From Oscillospiraceae bacterium (GTDB lineage Bacteria > Bacillota > Clostridia > Oscillospirales > CAG-272), in assembly GCA_015063905.1 (NCBI GenBank), contig SVTF01000016.1, positions 1 to 46,543 of the forward strand: a stretch of 46,543 bases of DNA, in the 5' to 3' direction. The first letter of the stretch is position 1. Every line of letters starts with the position of its first letter. Below the pieces are notes generated by a model. It searched no databases, was not told the DNA's origin, and worked only from the letters and a program-made list of their open reading frames with translations. Made by a program: the position numbers and the translations under genes. This document shows, one piece after another, positions 34,248 through 44,985 of the stretch.

Positions 34248-34277
34248 AGAATATGACAACGGATCGCTATTTATTAC
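34248..34277 (-). promoter_or_regulatory. Candidate sigma-E-type promoter of the SPOCS gene
   Basis: On the minus strand GTAATAAA (34270-34277) and CATATTCT (34248-34255) are 14 bases apart, matching six of eight positions in each Bacillus sigma-E box. Initiation near 34241 leaves a leader that contains the ribosome site. Confidence 0.4.
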
Positions 34278-34281
34278 TGTA

Positions 34282-34881
34282 TCAATTACTTTGTGTATAC
34301 GGTGCGAGAGTCAGATGAATAAAATATCCCTTACTGTGGTGACAAACGGGACATTGCTCGGGCACTGTGGTCCCACTGTATATATGTCCGCAATTGAGGC
34401 ACATCCATTTACATTCAACGCTTGATACATAAAGGCTATTATTCTCCAACATATCTGCAAGCTGCGCAAATCGGTCACCGTGCGTTTTTTCTATTTCGGA
34501 AATCAAATAAAAGCTATTGGCTATGGCAATAAATCCCTCTTCTTTTGCCTTATCTCCAAAAGCCTTATACACGTCATTGTACTCTTCATATTCGTTGCGC
34601 TCTGCATAACGTAAAAGCTGGGATACCGACTGACTTATATCAACGGGGTACCCTCCGTCAACGTGAATATTTTCGCCGGAAAACGCGGAAAGATGATTAT
34701 AGAATATTTCCGCATGCTCTTTTTCTTGCCCCGCGGTAAATATAAATACCTGCTCTATCGCCTCCATTCCCTGCTTTTTTGCTTGCGATGCGGCAAAGGT
34801 ATATCTGTTTCTCGCCTGACTCTCTCCCGCAAAGGCTCTCATAAGGTTCTTTTTCGTTTCGCTGTTGCAAAATTCCACCAT
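34282..34881 (-). CDS. Rubrerythrin
   Basis: A 199-residue non-haem iron peroxidase that protects anaerobes from hydrogen peroxide. An N-terminal four-helix diiron domain (about 1-150) has Glu20 in FAGESQARNRY, the EKEHAEIFYNHL helix and SEIEKTHGDRF with further ligands. The C-terminal rubredoxin-like domain has CLNC and CPVC. Length fits the family. In some spore formers rubrerythrins are also spore proteins; here it lies between a SPOCS gene and an amidase, but the general oxidative-stress role is equally possible. Confidence 0.93.
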   Translation of the reverse strand: MVEFCNSETKKNLMRAFAGESQARNRYTFAASQAKKQGMEAIEQVFIFTAGQEKEHAEIFYNHLSAFSGENIHVDGGYPVDISQSVSQLLRYAERNEYEEYNDVYKAFGDKAKEEGFIAIANSFYLISEIEKTHGDRFAQLADMLENNSLYVSSVECKWMCLNCGHIYSGTTVPEQCPVCHHSKGYFIHLTLAPYTQSN

Positions 34882-34967
34882 AAATCCTCCGTTCGCCTGA
34901 TATTAGGCTTTATTTTGGCATATTGCCTTAATCGTCATTATTGACGGTCAAACCGTCTCTTATTCTC

Positions 34968-34995
34968 ACAACACATCAATTGGCGTCATATCATA
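34968..34995 (+). promoter_or_regulatory. Candidate sigma-K-type promoter of the Amidase_6 gene
   Basis: AC (34968-34969), a gap of 17, then CATATCATA (34987-34995). Initiation near 35002 would leave a short leader with AAAGGAG before the ATG at 35025. Confidence 0.4.
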
Positions 34996-35024
34996 TAGAG
35001 AACGATACATCCAAAGGAGTATAT

Positions 35025-35609
35025 ATGATAGTTTACAAGGAATACAACCGCGCAAGAGCAGTTGCTTACGCGCGCCGTTGGGCGCTTGACAGAAATCCTC
35101 TGTTTGTAAATTTTGCCGGCAGAGGCGGTGATTGCACTAATTTTATTTCTCAGTGCATATATGCGGGCTCATGTCAGATGAATTTCACCACGGATTTCGG
35201 CTGGTATTACATAACCGAGTTGAACCGCGCTCCCGCATGGAGCAGTGTTGAATACTTCTATGATTTTATGACGGGAGTACCGGCATTTACCTCCATAAAC
35301 GGTGGCATCGGGCCTTACGGCATAGAGGTGGACAGCACCCGCGCTATCGAGGGAGACGTGGTCCAGCTTGCCGACGATACGGGGGACTTTTATCATACTC
35401 TCATAATATCGGGTTTTTCAGAGGGTGAAACCCTGGTTTGCGCCCATACAAACGACGCTCTTGACAAGCCTTTATCCACCTACAACTTCTCTTCTCTCCG
35501 ATATATACACATCGAAGGAGTAAGGGTTGAGGTTGAGGACGATAACTGTTTTTCCGACGTTTTGGAAGGAATATCGTTAGGACTGCCTACAGGCACGCAA
35601 AACGGATAA
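35025..35609 (+). CDS. Amidase_6-domain protein (putative cell-wall amidase)
   Basis: The start at 35025 follows AAAGGAG by six bases; an upstream in-frame ATG at 34941 has no ribosome site and lies before the candidate promoter. The 194-residue product is an Amidase_6 (PF12671-type) CHAP/NlpC-like domain: NRARAVAYARRWAL, catalytic Cys37 in GGDCTNFISQC, probable His124 in DFYHTLIISG. This domain is common in sporulating Clostridia and Bacillus. There is no signal peptide, so it would act inside the mother cell or after lysis. It shares a setting and a candidate sigma-K promoter type with the unit at 31352. Confidence 0.82.
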   Translation: MIVYKEYNRARAVAYARRWALDRNPLFVNFAGRGGDCTNFISQCIYAGSCQMNFTTDFGWYYITELNRAPAWSSVEYFYDFMTGVPAFTSINGGIGPYGIEVDSTRAIEGDVVQLADDTGDFYHTLIISGFSEGETLVCAHTNDALDKPLSTYNFSSLRYIHIEGVRVEVEDDNCFSDVLEGISLGLPTGTQNG

Positions 35610-35628
35610 ATAATTGAAGCGTCAAATA

Positions 35629-35657
35629 TTGACAAAGACGGTTGTTTGTGATACAAT
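35629..35657 (+). promoter_or_regulatory. Sigma-A promoter of the AI-2E-family gene
   Basis: TTGACA (35629-35634) and TACAAT (35652-35657) 17 bases apart, about 36 bases before the ATG. Confidence 0.8.
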
Positions 35658-35693
35658 CATTCTGGATATATTTATGCAAAGGATGGAAAAGCA

Positions 35694-37040
35694 ATGGACA
35701 GACAAAAGCTGAAAAACAGTATACACATTGTGATCATCATATTCCTCGCTCTTGCGTTGGCAATAACATATTTCTTCCTGTTTTTCGGGTGGGATGCAAT
35801 TGCTCAGGCTATATCAACGGTGCTTGGTGTGCTGCGTCCAATAATCATAGGCATAATCATAGCATATTTGCTAAAGCCGACATGTAACGGGTATGAAAAG
35901 CTACTGCTTAAAAAGCTGATCAAATCTCAAAAGAGATCTGAATTCAAATCGCGCAAGATAGCGAACGTAATAGCGGTAATACTCACATACGTTACCTGGA
36001 CTGTGATATTGGCGGGTATTTTGTGGATAGTGTTGCCTCAGATAATCGAAAGCATTTCAAAATTCATAACAGACGCAATAGCTTACGCTCCCGGATACAT
36101 CGACAGCATAACCGCTTGGATCGCAAATTTCAAGCTTGAAAATCCCGATATGGCTCCGTATCTTGACATGGCTTGGACGGGTATCCTTGATTGGCTGAAG
36201 AACGTTATGGTGCCAAAGCTTCCTGAAATCGGAAACTCCTTGATACTTGGAGTTATAGACCTTATAGGTATCGTTGTAGATGTAGCTATTGGTATTGTCG
36301 TTTCGGTATTTTTCCTCGCCGGAAGAAAGGTTTTTGCTACAAAGCTCAAGCTTCTCGTTCACGCTGTTTTCAAAGAAAATCACGCTAAAGCAATAATTTC
36401 GGAATTCCGCTTTGCTGATAGAATGTTCGGCGGATTCCTCGAAGGAAAGATCATAGACTCTGCTATAATAGGTATCATCCATTTTATCGCGTTTGAGCTA
36501 ATGGGAATACACTATTCGGGACTGTTGGCGGTAATATGCGGAGTAACAAACATAATCCCCTTCTTTGGTCCCTTTATAGGCGCCGCACCTACCGCAGTCA
36601 TTATCCTTATGGCACACTCAGACGAGCCCATAAAGCTGCTTTATTATTTGATATTCGTTTGCGTGATTCAATTCCTTGACGGAAATATCTTAGACCCTCA
36701 CATCGTTGGAGGAAATATAAAGATATCGCCCTTCTGCGTAATCTTCGCGGTTTTGTTCTTTGGCGGCCTTTGGGGCTTTGCCGGAATGATCTTCGGCGTT
36801 CCGCTTTTCGCAGTGATATACGACATTGTCAAAAAGCTAATGAAGCACCGATATAAGAAGATTGGAAAATTCGATATGTACAAAGAAAACCTTGACAAGC
36901 TCAAGGACCCTGACTCAAAGCCTGCTCCCGCCGCGGCAACCGCAAATGCCGCTTGCGATACCGCTTTCGAAAACACGGACGCACCTTCACAATCGGAGCA
37001 AAACGATGCTTCTGAAAATACAGATAAAACAGAACAATAA
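35694..37040 (+). CDS. AI-2E family transporter (YdiK/PerM-type membrane protein)
   Basis: A 448-residue protein with about eight helices: two near the N-terminus (10-30, 35-55), one near 95-115, a soluble segment, then a cluster from about 165 to 375. Family motifs include the loop GFLEGKIIDSAIIGIIHF and the final GPFIGAAPT / DGNILDPHIVGG region. The Pro/Ala/Glu-rich cytosolic tail (about 400-448) is variable in the family. Members export small molecules or ions (autoinducer-2 in TqsA, sodium/proton exchange in others), so the substrate cannot be read. It is monocistronic, with a sigma-A promoter and a terminator. Confidence 0.88.
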   Translation: MDRQKLKNSIHIVIIIFLALALAITYFFLFFGWDAIAQAISTVLGVLRPIIIGIIIAYLLKPTCNGYEKLLLKKLIKSQKRSEFKSRKIANVIAVILTYVTWTVILAGILWIVLPQIIESISKFITDAIAYAPGYIDSITAWIANFKLENPDMAPYLDMAWTGILDWLKNVMVPKLPEIGNSLILGVIDLIGIVVDVAIGIVVSVFFLAGRKVFATKLKLLVHAVFKENHAKAIISEFRFADRMFGGFLEGKIIDSAIIGIIHFIAFELMGIHYSGLLAVICGVTNIIPFFGPFIGAAPTAVIILMAHSDEPIKLLYYLIFVCVIQFLDGNILDPHIVGGNIKISPFCVIFAVLFFGGLWGFAGMIFGVPLFAVIYDIVKKLMKHRYKKIGKFDMYKENLDKLKDPDSKPAPAAATANAACDTAFENTDAPSQSEQNDASENTDKTEQ

Positions 37041-37045
37041 AAGCA

Positions 37046-37077
37046 AATATCTCCCGCACTAAGTGCGGGAGATATTA
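37046..37077. terminator. Bidirectional intrinsic terminator
   Basis: AATATCTCCCGCACT and its complement form an almost loopless stem. It terminates the AI-2E gene from the left and the small ORF from the right, whose stop codon touches it. Confidence 0.8.
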
Positions 37078-37188
37078 TATGTTCTCAACTATTTTGTATC
37101 CTGATCTTCGGTCACCAACCACTATGTAGTCACTATCCTGCCAGATAAGCTCTACATCATTTTGGGGACATGGTTGGCGTTGATACAT
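37075..37188 (-). CDS. 37-residue small protein downstream of tRNA-Lys
   Basis: A short minus-strand frame starting MYQRQPCPQNDVELIWQD with an AAGGAG site six bases before the ATG and its stop at the edge of a terminator. The composition (many charged and aromatic residues, one Cys) looks protein-like and the second half, DYIVVGDRRSGYKIVENI, has alternating beta character. No promoter fits between the tRNA-Lys terminator and the start, so it may be reached by read-through. Function unknown. Confidence 0.55.
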   Translation of the reverse strand: MYQRQPCPQNDVELIWQDSDYIVVGDRRSGYKIVENI

Positions 37189-37219
37189 ATTTTTTCTCCT
37201 TGTAGCAGAGATAGATTAG

Positions 37220-37260
37220 CAAAAGAGCCTTGGATCAATCTGTTGACCCAAGGCTCTTTT
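37220..37260 (-). terminator. Intrinsic terminator of tRNA-Lys
   Basis: AAAAGAGCCTTGG and its complement form the stem around a 14-base loop, ending at the CCA of tRNA-Lys; T-run on the minus strand. Confidence 0.8.
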
Positions 37261-37335
37261 GGTGACCCGCCGGAGACTCGAACTCCGGACCCCTTGATTA
37301 AAAGTCAAGTGCTCTACCGTCTGAGCTAGCGGGTC
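37260..37335 (-). tRNA. tRNA-Lys (TTT)
   Basis: Acceptor GACCCGC/GCGGGTC, anticodon loop CTTTTAA (TTT), T-arm GAGTTCGAGTC, encoded CCA. Monocistronic, with its own promoter and terminator. Confidence 0.96.
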
Positions 37336-37355
37336 AAAATTTCGCTTGCCCAACT

Positions 37356-37384
37356 ATTATATCACAAAGCAAATGCTTTGTCAA
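37356..37384 (-). promoter_or_regulatory. Sigma-A promoter of tRNA-Lys
   Basis: Perfect TTGACA (37379-37384) and TATAAT (37356-37361) 17 bases apart on the minus strand, about 20 bases before the tRNA. Confidence 0.85.
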
Positions 37385-37446
37385 CAACTTTTTTACACCT
37401 ACAAGCAAAAAATACCACAATCGTCTTTTTTATATTTTGTGCATTT

Positions 37447-37974
37447 TCACCAAGCGGCATTTTCATTGATTCTCTTTAATTTATCAGCAAATTGGGCAAT
37501 GTTTTCGTCCATTATCGTGGGTAGCGACATATCATCCCGGTTCTCTCCGTTTTCACCGCCGCCGAGTATCTCCGCACGCACAGCCTTTACTATCATTTTA
37601 TCCAATCCGCGAAATCTAGAAGGCTCCAGCGAGCCCCCAAAGCACGATATATCAATTGCCCTTTCGCCAAGGCTCCCGGGAATTATTTTTTCCCTATATT
37701 CATCAAAACAATCAACAAAGCCGCAACACATAAAGTATCCCGCGTTTACACGAGCAAGCTTGTCTTGGTTATCCTTAAGATATTTTCTTGCTTTCTTATG
37801 CGCCTTACCCATTCTGACCGGGAATCCCAAAACAACGATATCATATTCCAAAATATCGGCGCAGTCATCCATATTCGCAACAGTAACATCATGCTTGTCA
37901 AGCTCACGCGCAAGAAGATGAGCGCACTCGCGTGTAGTGCCACCAACAGTTGCGTAAAGAATAGCTATCTTCAT
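37447..37974 (-). CDS. Flavodoxin-like domain protein
   Basis: The start at 37974 gives 175 residues beginning MKIAILYATVGGTTRECAHL, where the canonical flavodoxin P-loop begins at once; the longer frame adds 23 unlikely residues. A GGGG ribosome site is six bases upstream. The second strand and loop DIVVLGFPVRMGKAHKKARKY and the SCFGGSLEPSRFRGLDKMIV segment match flavodoxin_5/HemG-like proteins, which carry FMN and act as electron carriers or protoporphyrinogen oxidases. No haem genes are nearby, so an electron carrier role is the neutral choice. Confidence 0.82.
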   Translation of the reverse strand: MKIAILYATVGGTTRECAHLLARELDKHDVTVANMDDCADILEYDIVVLGFPVRMGKAHKKARKYLKDNQDKLARVNAGYFMCCGFVDCFDEYREKIIPGSLGERAIDISCFGGSLEPSRFRGLDKMIVKAVRAEILGGGENGENRDDMSLPTIMDENIAQFADKLKRINENAAW

Positions 37975-38130
37975 AAAAAACCCCATTTCGCCGCACACGG
38001 CGGCACAAATAATTCCGATGCACTGCGCACAAATATTACGCATGAAATATCAGCCTATTCTGCGCGATACATACAGACAGATACATTATACATTATATTT
38101 TTTAACAAATCAACATTTTTTTGAGTTTTA

Positions 38131-38159
38131 TTGAAAAACTCCGTGAACTATGTTATAAT
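38131..38159 (+). promoter_or_regulatory. Sigma-A promoter of ligA
   Basis: TTGAAA (38131-38136) and TATAAT (38154-38159) 17 bases apart, 42 bases before the ATG. Confidence 0.75.
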
Positions 38160-38165
38160 ATATAA

Positions 38166-40770
<2,605 letters not shown>

Positions 40771-40854
40771 ACATTACCTCCGATAATACTTTCTCTGTAT
40801 AATTTTATTCTGTCGGGGCATTTATGGTTACAAGCATATAGAAAGGCATATATA

Positions 40855-41757
40855 ATGAATTATCAAAAAAACTACGCCGAATTCGGCGCGCCTATATCGC
40901 CCGAAAAAAACAAGGTGATGGGTGGCACGCTTTATCTCGTGGCAACGCCTGTCGGAAACCTTGCCGACATATCTTCAAGAGCCGTCAAGACTCTTTCCGA
41001 GGTGGATTTTATTGCCGCCGAGGATACGCGAAATACAATGCGTCTGCTGTCTTATCTTGGAATACAAAAGCCGCTTGTTTCATATTTTGAGCATAACAAG
41101 CGTTCACACGGCGAGATGATATGTGAGCGCCTTAGCGCAGGACAATCCTGCGCGCTCGTCACGGACGCGGGAACTCCCGCCATCAGTGACCCCGGAGAAG
41201 ACATAGTAGCGCTTTGTGCCCAAAAAAATATTCCCGTGACGAGCATTCCCGGCGCTTGCGCCGCGATATTGGCGCTCACGCTCTGCGCGCTTCCAACTGC
41301 ACGGTTTTGCTTTGAAGGATTTTTATCCGCTGATAAAAAAGATCGCCGAGCAAGGCTGGAGACCTTGAAGACCGACGATCGTACCACGATATTTCATGAA
41401 GCTCCACACAAGCTTAGAGCAACGCTTTCGGACATGTGCGATATTCTGGGCAGCGAGCGAAAGATATCTCTCTGCCGTGAGCTTACAAAGCTCAATGAAG
41501 ACGTGCATCGCACAACGCTTGGAAAGGCAGTAGAGTTTTACAAAGATAACGATCCCCGAGGCGAATACGTTCTTGTCATCGAGGGTGCGCATGAAAGCAG
41601 CATAACAATAAAAAACGATCTCAGCTCTCTTTCGGTTGAAGATCATGTTGAACATTATATATCCAATGGAATGAGCAAGAAGAACGCTATCAAGGCGGTT
41701 GCAAAAGACCGCGGCGTTCCAAAAAACGACATTTACATGATATTTGCTAACAACTAA
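40855..41757 (+). CDS. rsmI: 16S rRNA 2'-O-ribose C1402 methyltransferase
   Basis: SAM-dependent enzyme that methylates the ribose of C1402 in the decoding centre. The start at 40855 follows GAAAGG and gives 300 residues; a longer frame to 40639 runs backwards through the amidase gene and has no ribosome site. GGTLYLVATPVGNLADIS at the N-terminus, AAEDTRNT, LVTDAGTPAISDPG (SAM pocket) and PGACAAI are RsmI signatures of the tetrapyrrole-methylase fold. The C-terminal SKKNAIKAVAKDRGVPKNDIY helix-turn-helix extension is normal. A terminator follows at 41912. Confidence 0.95.
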   Translation: MNYQKNYAEFGAPISPEKNKVMGGTLYLVATPVGNLADISSRAVKTLSEVDFIAAEDTRNTMRLLSYLGIQKPLVSYFEHNKRSHGEMICERLSAGQSCALVTDAGTPAISDPGEDIVALCAQKNIPVTSIPGACAAILALTLCALPTARFCFEGFLSADKKDRRARLETLKTDDRTTIFHEAPHKLRATLSDMCDILGSERKISLCRELTKLNEDVHRTTLGKAVEFYKDNDPRGEYVLVIEGAHESSITIKNDLSSLSVEDHVEHYISNGMSKKNAIKAVAKDRGVPKNDIYMIFANN

Positions 41758-41911
41758 TTGTCCTACCAAGACACCATCCGAGAAAACGACACCCTTCCCG
41801 CCAATACAAAGCAGGAAGATATGTCGCAGCATAGACAGGCACCACACCTTTAATTGTTCCGAGTGCAATATCGTCCTGGATATCCGCAACCTGAGATTCG
41901 TTAATAAGAAA

Positions 41912-41944
41912 ACAAAAAAGGTATGACCGCGCGTCATACCTTTT
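41912..41944 (+). terminator. Intrinsic terminator after rsmI
   Basis: AAAAAGGTATGAC and its complement around a short GC loop, T-run on the right. It lies about 155 bases after the rsmI stop; 41758-41911 has no supported gene. Confidence 0.75.
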
Positions 41945-41991
41945 TGTTTTGTATTATATCAATGATTTTTTTATCTTTCTTTCGGGCATTA

Positions 41992-42194
41992 ATGATTAAG
42001 CTAGAACTTGATAAGCTCTTAGAAGAACGCGGAATAACGCGATATGAATTGGCAAAACGCACTGATACTCATTATCAAATTATTGACGGTTACTATAAGA
42101 AATAGTCGTCAGATATGATAGCTATTTGCTCAACAAGATCTGCGAAGCTCTTGCTTGTAACGTTTCCGACATCATCGAATACACAAAAGACTAA
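41992..42194 (+). pseudogene. Xre-family regulator broken by a one-base deletion
   Basis: The frame starting at 41992 reads MIKLELDKLLEERGITRYEL, AKRTDTHYQIIDGYYKK, then TAG at 42103. Shifting the frame by one base just before that point restores a good continuation (IVVRYDSYLLNKICEALAC, NVSDIIEYTKD) to TAA at 42192-42194, as in intact short Xre proteins of Clostridia. A single lost base in AAGAAATAG explains it; programmed frameshifting or a sequencing error is possible. A terminator follows directly. Confidence 0.75.
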
Positions 42195-42196
42195 AA

Positions 42197-42226
42197 AATC
42201 GCTTGATGAAAATCAAGCGATTCTTT
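42197..42226 (+). terminator. Terminator of the frameshifted Xre gene
   Basis: AATCGCTTGAT and its complement around GAAA, then CTTTT. It sits two bases after the restored stop codon, supporting a formerly intact gene. Confidence 0.8.
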
Positions 42227-42389
42227 TCATATTATCAATTTTCTAATTCTTATTTATAAATAAAAAACCCCCATTATTAAGCATTACTTTTAATTTAGAT
42301 TTACTTCCCCTATGCCCCAGAGAGTTTTGGAGTGGGTGGGGGTTCTGCACAGCAAGCTGTGCGGTGAGTTTTGCAAGAAAAACGTCACG

Positions 42390-42440
42390 ACTCAAGTCGG
42401 GGGCGGGCGACACCTTTATAAAAAGGTTCGCTCGCCCCCT
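42390..42440. repeat. GC-rich imperfect hairpin after metA
   Basis: GGGGGCGGGCGACACCTTT and the complementary AAAGGTTCGCTCGCCCCC (with mismatches) flank a short AT loop just downstream of the metA stop. It has no T-run on the minus strand, so termination is uncertain. Confidence 0.4.
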
Positions 42441-42451
42441 ATATATTCTAC

Positions 42452-43366
42452 TTAAAGCGTTTTAAGATCGTAAGGCGTGGACTGATAAACGAAATAGTTA
42501 AGCCAGTTTATAAACAGCAGGCTTCCGTGCGCGCGCCAACGGACAATGGGTTCGGCATTGGGGTTGTTGTCACGATAGTAATTCTTGGGCATATCAATGG
42601 GCAGCCCCGCCATAAGATCGCGGCGGTACTCGGCATCAAGTGTATAGGAATCGTATTCCGAATGTCCCATAATAAAGAACTGTCTGCCGCCGTTTCTCGA
42701 CACAATATGCACACCCGCCTCGGCACTTGATGCAAGTATGCGCAGCTCGGGAACCTTTTCGACGTCTTCCCTTCTTACCGTGGTGTGACGCGAATGCGGA
42801 ACGTAAAATTCACTGTCAAATCCGCGCAAAAGCATGGATTTTTTATGCTCCGCCCTGTGCGCAAACACACCGAAAAGCTTTTTATCTAACACGTGCTTTT
42901 TGATGCCGTAATGGTAATAAAGTCCAGCCTGCGCGCCCCAACAGATGTGCATCGTGCTGTGAACGTGAGTCTTTGTCCACTCCATTATCTCGCAAAGCTC
43001 GCCCCAATAGTCGACTTCCTCAAATTCCATCATTTCAACGGGCGCGCCCGTGATGATCATTCCGTCGTATTTCTCGTCCTTTACGTCGTCAAAGGTCTTG
43101 TAAAACGCGAGCAGATGCTCCTGCGCCGTGTTCTGCGACTGGTGCGACTTGGTTCTTATCAGTGTAAGCTCTATCTGAAGCGGCGTGTTTCCGAGAATTC
43201 GCGAGATCTGCGTCTCGGTCTCGATCTTTTTAGGCATCAGATTGAGCAAAAGTATTTTCAGCGGTCTTATATCCTGCGTGATCGCCCTCGTCTCCGTCAT
43301 CGCAAAGATGTTCTCGTCAAGTAGGGTCTGCACCGCAGGCAGATCGTTCGGTATCTTAATCGGCAT
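42452..43366 (-). CDS. metA: Homoserine O-acetyltransferase
   Basis: Cytosolic acyltransferase that activates homoserine for methionine synthesis. Its 304 residues follow the MetA family throughout. The nucleophile is Cys142 in [10 protein letters not shown]; His235 and Glu237 in MGHSEYD complete the triad. Residue 111 is Glu (GAPVEMMEF), the known marker for acetyl-CoA use; succinyl-using enzymes have Gly there. The neighbouring gene is an O-acetylhomoserine sulfhydrylase, which agrees. AAGGAG lies five bases before the ATG. No SAM riboswitch or T-box was recognised upstream. Confidence 0.95.
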   Translation of the reverse strand: MPIKIPNDLPAVQTLLDENIFAMTETRAITQDIRPLKILLLNLMPKKIETETQISRILGNTPLQIELTLIRTKSHQSQNTAQEHLLAFYKTFDDVKDEKYDGMIITGAPVEMMEFEEVDYWGELCEIMEWTKTHVHSTMHICWGAQAGLYYHYGIKKHVLDKKLFGVFAHRAEHKKSMLLRGFDSEFYVPHSRHTTVRREDVEKVPELRILASSAEAGVHIVSRNGGRQFFIMGHSEYDSYTLDAEYRRDLMAGLPIDMPKNYYRDNNPNAEPIVRWRAHGSLLFINWLNYFVYQSTPYDLKTL

Positions 43367-43407
43367 TTTGTTCTCCTTAGGTTAGTTAGTTTGTGCTACA
43401 GGTTTTC

Positions 43408-43431
43408 CTTCTTTCTTTGGAAAGAAAGAAG
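43408..43431. repeat. Hairpin CTTCTTTCTTT/AAAGAAAGAAG upstream of metA
   Basis: An 11-bp perfect stem around GG, 42 bases upstream of metA. Sequence type resembles the A/T hairpins at 65-98 and 43599-43626. Confidence 0.6.
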
Positions 43432-43598
43432 CAAAGAAACTTAACTCCAATGGTCTTTTATATAGCAATCCAACTTAAACTTAAATATATTTTGATATAA
43501 AATTACTAAATCGGCTAGGTTCTACAATCTATCAATACAGTTATATTTGACGTCAAACTTCAAGCCAACATAGCAAAAAGTGCTTGGAAAGTTCTTTT

Positions 43599-43626
43599 GG
43601 TTACTTTTCTTTCAAGAAAAGTAACC
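43599..43626. repeat. Hairpin GGTTACTTTTCTT/AAGAAAAGTAACC after metY
   Basis: A 13-bp perfect stem with a two-base loop, 11 bases after the metY stop. It probably protects or ends the metY transcript, though no T-run follows. Confidence 0.65.
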
Positions 43627-43636
43627 CGCGCCTCCC

Positions 43637-44920
43637 TTATATCTTATCCAAAGCCTGCTGAATGTCAGCGATAAGGTCGTCGGCATCCTCAAGTCCGCAG
43701 GAAAGGCGAACAAGGTCGGGAGCAACGCCCGATGCGATAAGATCGGCGTCGGAAAGCTGACGGTGAGTGGTAGTTGCGGGATGCAAGCAACAGGAGCGGG
43801 CGTCTGCAACGTGAGTCTCAATGGCAATAAGCTCAAGCGCATTCATAAATTTAGCAGCAGCTTCTCTGCCTCCCTTAACGCCAAAGCTGACAACTCCGCA
43901 GGTGCCGCTTGGCATATATTTCTTCGCCAATTCATAATCGCTGTTAGATTCCAGTCCGGGATATTTCACCCAAGCTATCTTTTCGTTTTTCTCGAGATAT
44001 TTAGCTACTGCAAGACCGTTTGCGCAGTGCTGCCTCATTCTTACGTGCAGGCTCTCAAGTCCGAGGTTGAGCAAATATGCACTCATGGGCGCGGGCGTAA
44101 CACCGAGATCGCGCATAAGCTGCGCGGTCGCCTTGGTAATGTATGCGCCGCCCATACCAAACTTTTCAGCGTAAGTAATGCCGTGATAGCTGTCGTCGGG
44201 CGTGCAAAGTCCGGGATATTTGTCGGCATATTTCATCCAATCAAATCTGCCCGAGTCAACGATAACGCCGCCGACAGCGCTGCCGTGACCGTCCATATAC
44301 TTGGTCGTGGAGTGAGTCACAATGTCAGCTCCCCACTCAAAAGGACGGCAATTTACAGGTGTCGGGAAGGTGTTGTCAATAATAAGCGGAACGCCGTGAG
44401 TGTGCGCCATGTTAGCGAAACGCTCGATATCAAGCACGTTGAGCGCGGGATTTGCAATGGTCTCACCGAAAACAAGCTTAGTATTGGGTCTGAAAGCCGC
44501 CTCAAACTCCTCATCAGAGCAATTAACATCGATAAAGGTCACGTCGATACCCATTCTCTTGATGGTAACGGCAAAAAGATTGTACGTTCCGCCGTAAATA
44601 GACGCCGAGGATACGATGTGATCGCCCGCCGAGCAAATATTGAATACAGCCAAGAAATTGGCCGCCATTCCCGAGGACGTAAGCATAGCGGCAGTACCGC
44701 CCTCCATCTCGCAAATCTTTGCAGCAACGGTATCGCAGGTAGGGTTCTGGAGTCTGGAATAGAAGTAGCCGCTCGCCTCAAGGTCAAAAAGCTTGCCCAT
44801 ATCCTCGCCCGTGCTATATTTGAAGGTCGTGCTTTGAATTATCGGCACCTGACGGGGCTCGCCATTGCCGGGGCGATATCCACCCTGCACACACTTTGTT
44901 CCTATTTTCTTGTTGTTCAT
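43637..44920 (-). CDS. metY: O-acetylhomoserine sulfhydrylase (MetY)
   Basis: PLP enzyme that makes homocysteine from O-acetylhomoserine and sulfide. The 427-residue length is usual for the family. SRLQNPTCDTVAAKIC, TSSGMAAN, the cofactor Lys207 in THSTTKYMDGHG and the C-terminal THVADARSCCLHPATTTHRQL match MetY rather than the shorter MetB/MetC. Together with metA (on the same strand, 270 bases downstream) it gives a two-step direct sulfhydrylation route. A consensus promoter is present; the hairpin at 43599 lies just after the stop. Confidence 0.95.
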   Translation of the reverse strand: MNNKKIGTKCVQGGYRPGNGEPRQVPIIQSTTFKYSTGEDMGKLFDLEASGYFYSRLQNPTCDTVAAKICEMEGGTAAMLTSSGMAANFLAVFNICSAGDHIVSSASIYGGTYNLFAVTIKRMGIDVTFIDVNCSDEEFEAAFRPNTKLVFGETIANPALNVLDIERFANMAHTHGVPLIIDNTFPTPVNCRPFEWGADIVTHSTTKYMDGHGSAVGGVIVDSGRFDWMKYADKYPGLCTPDDSYHGITYAEKFGMGGAYITKATAQLMRDLGVTPAPMSAYLLNLGLESLHVRMRQHCANGLAVAKYLEKNEKIAWVKYPGLESNSDYELAKKYMPSGTCGVVSFGVKGGREAAAKFMNALELIAIETHVADARSCCLHPATTTHRQLSDADLIASGVAPDLVRLSCGLEDADDLIADIQQALDKI

Positions 44921-44985
44921 AAATCAAACCTTCTTTCTTGATATCTATCGTCAAAACGTAAAAATGCATATATATCTACATTCTA

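Noticed and set aside
34229-34257. Alternative sigma-E-like boxes GTCATATT and TATTCAAA for the SPOCS gene
   Set aside because: The transcript would start inside the ribosome site, leaving no usable leader; the pair at 34248-34277 fits better.
34941-35024. N-terminal extension of the Amidase_6 protein
   Set aside because: The ATG at 34941 lacks a ribosome site, while the ATG at 35025 has AAAGGAG at good spacing and starts the domain directly.
41758-41911. Minus-strand reading fragment after rsmI
   Set aside because: An open stretch of about 60 codons exists, but with no start, ribosome site or recognisable motif; treated as noncoding.
43763-44941. A 392-codon plus-strand frame opposite metY
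   Set aside because: Antisense shadow of a well-supported gene with no ribosome site.
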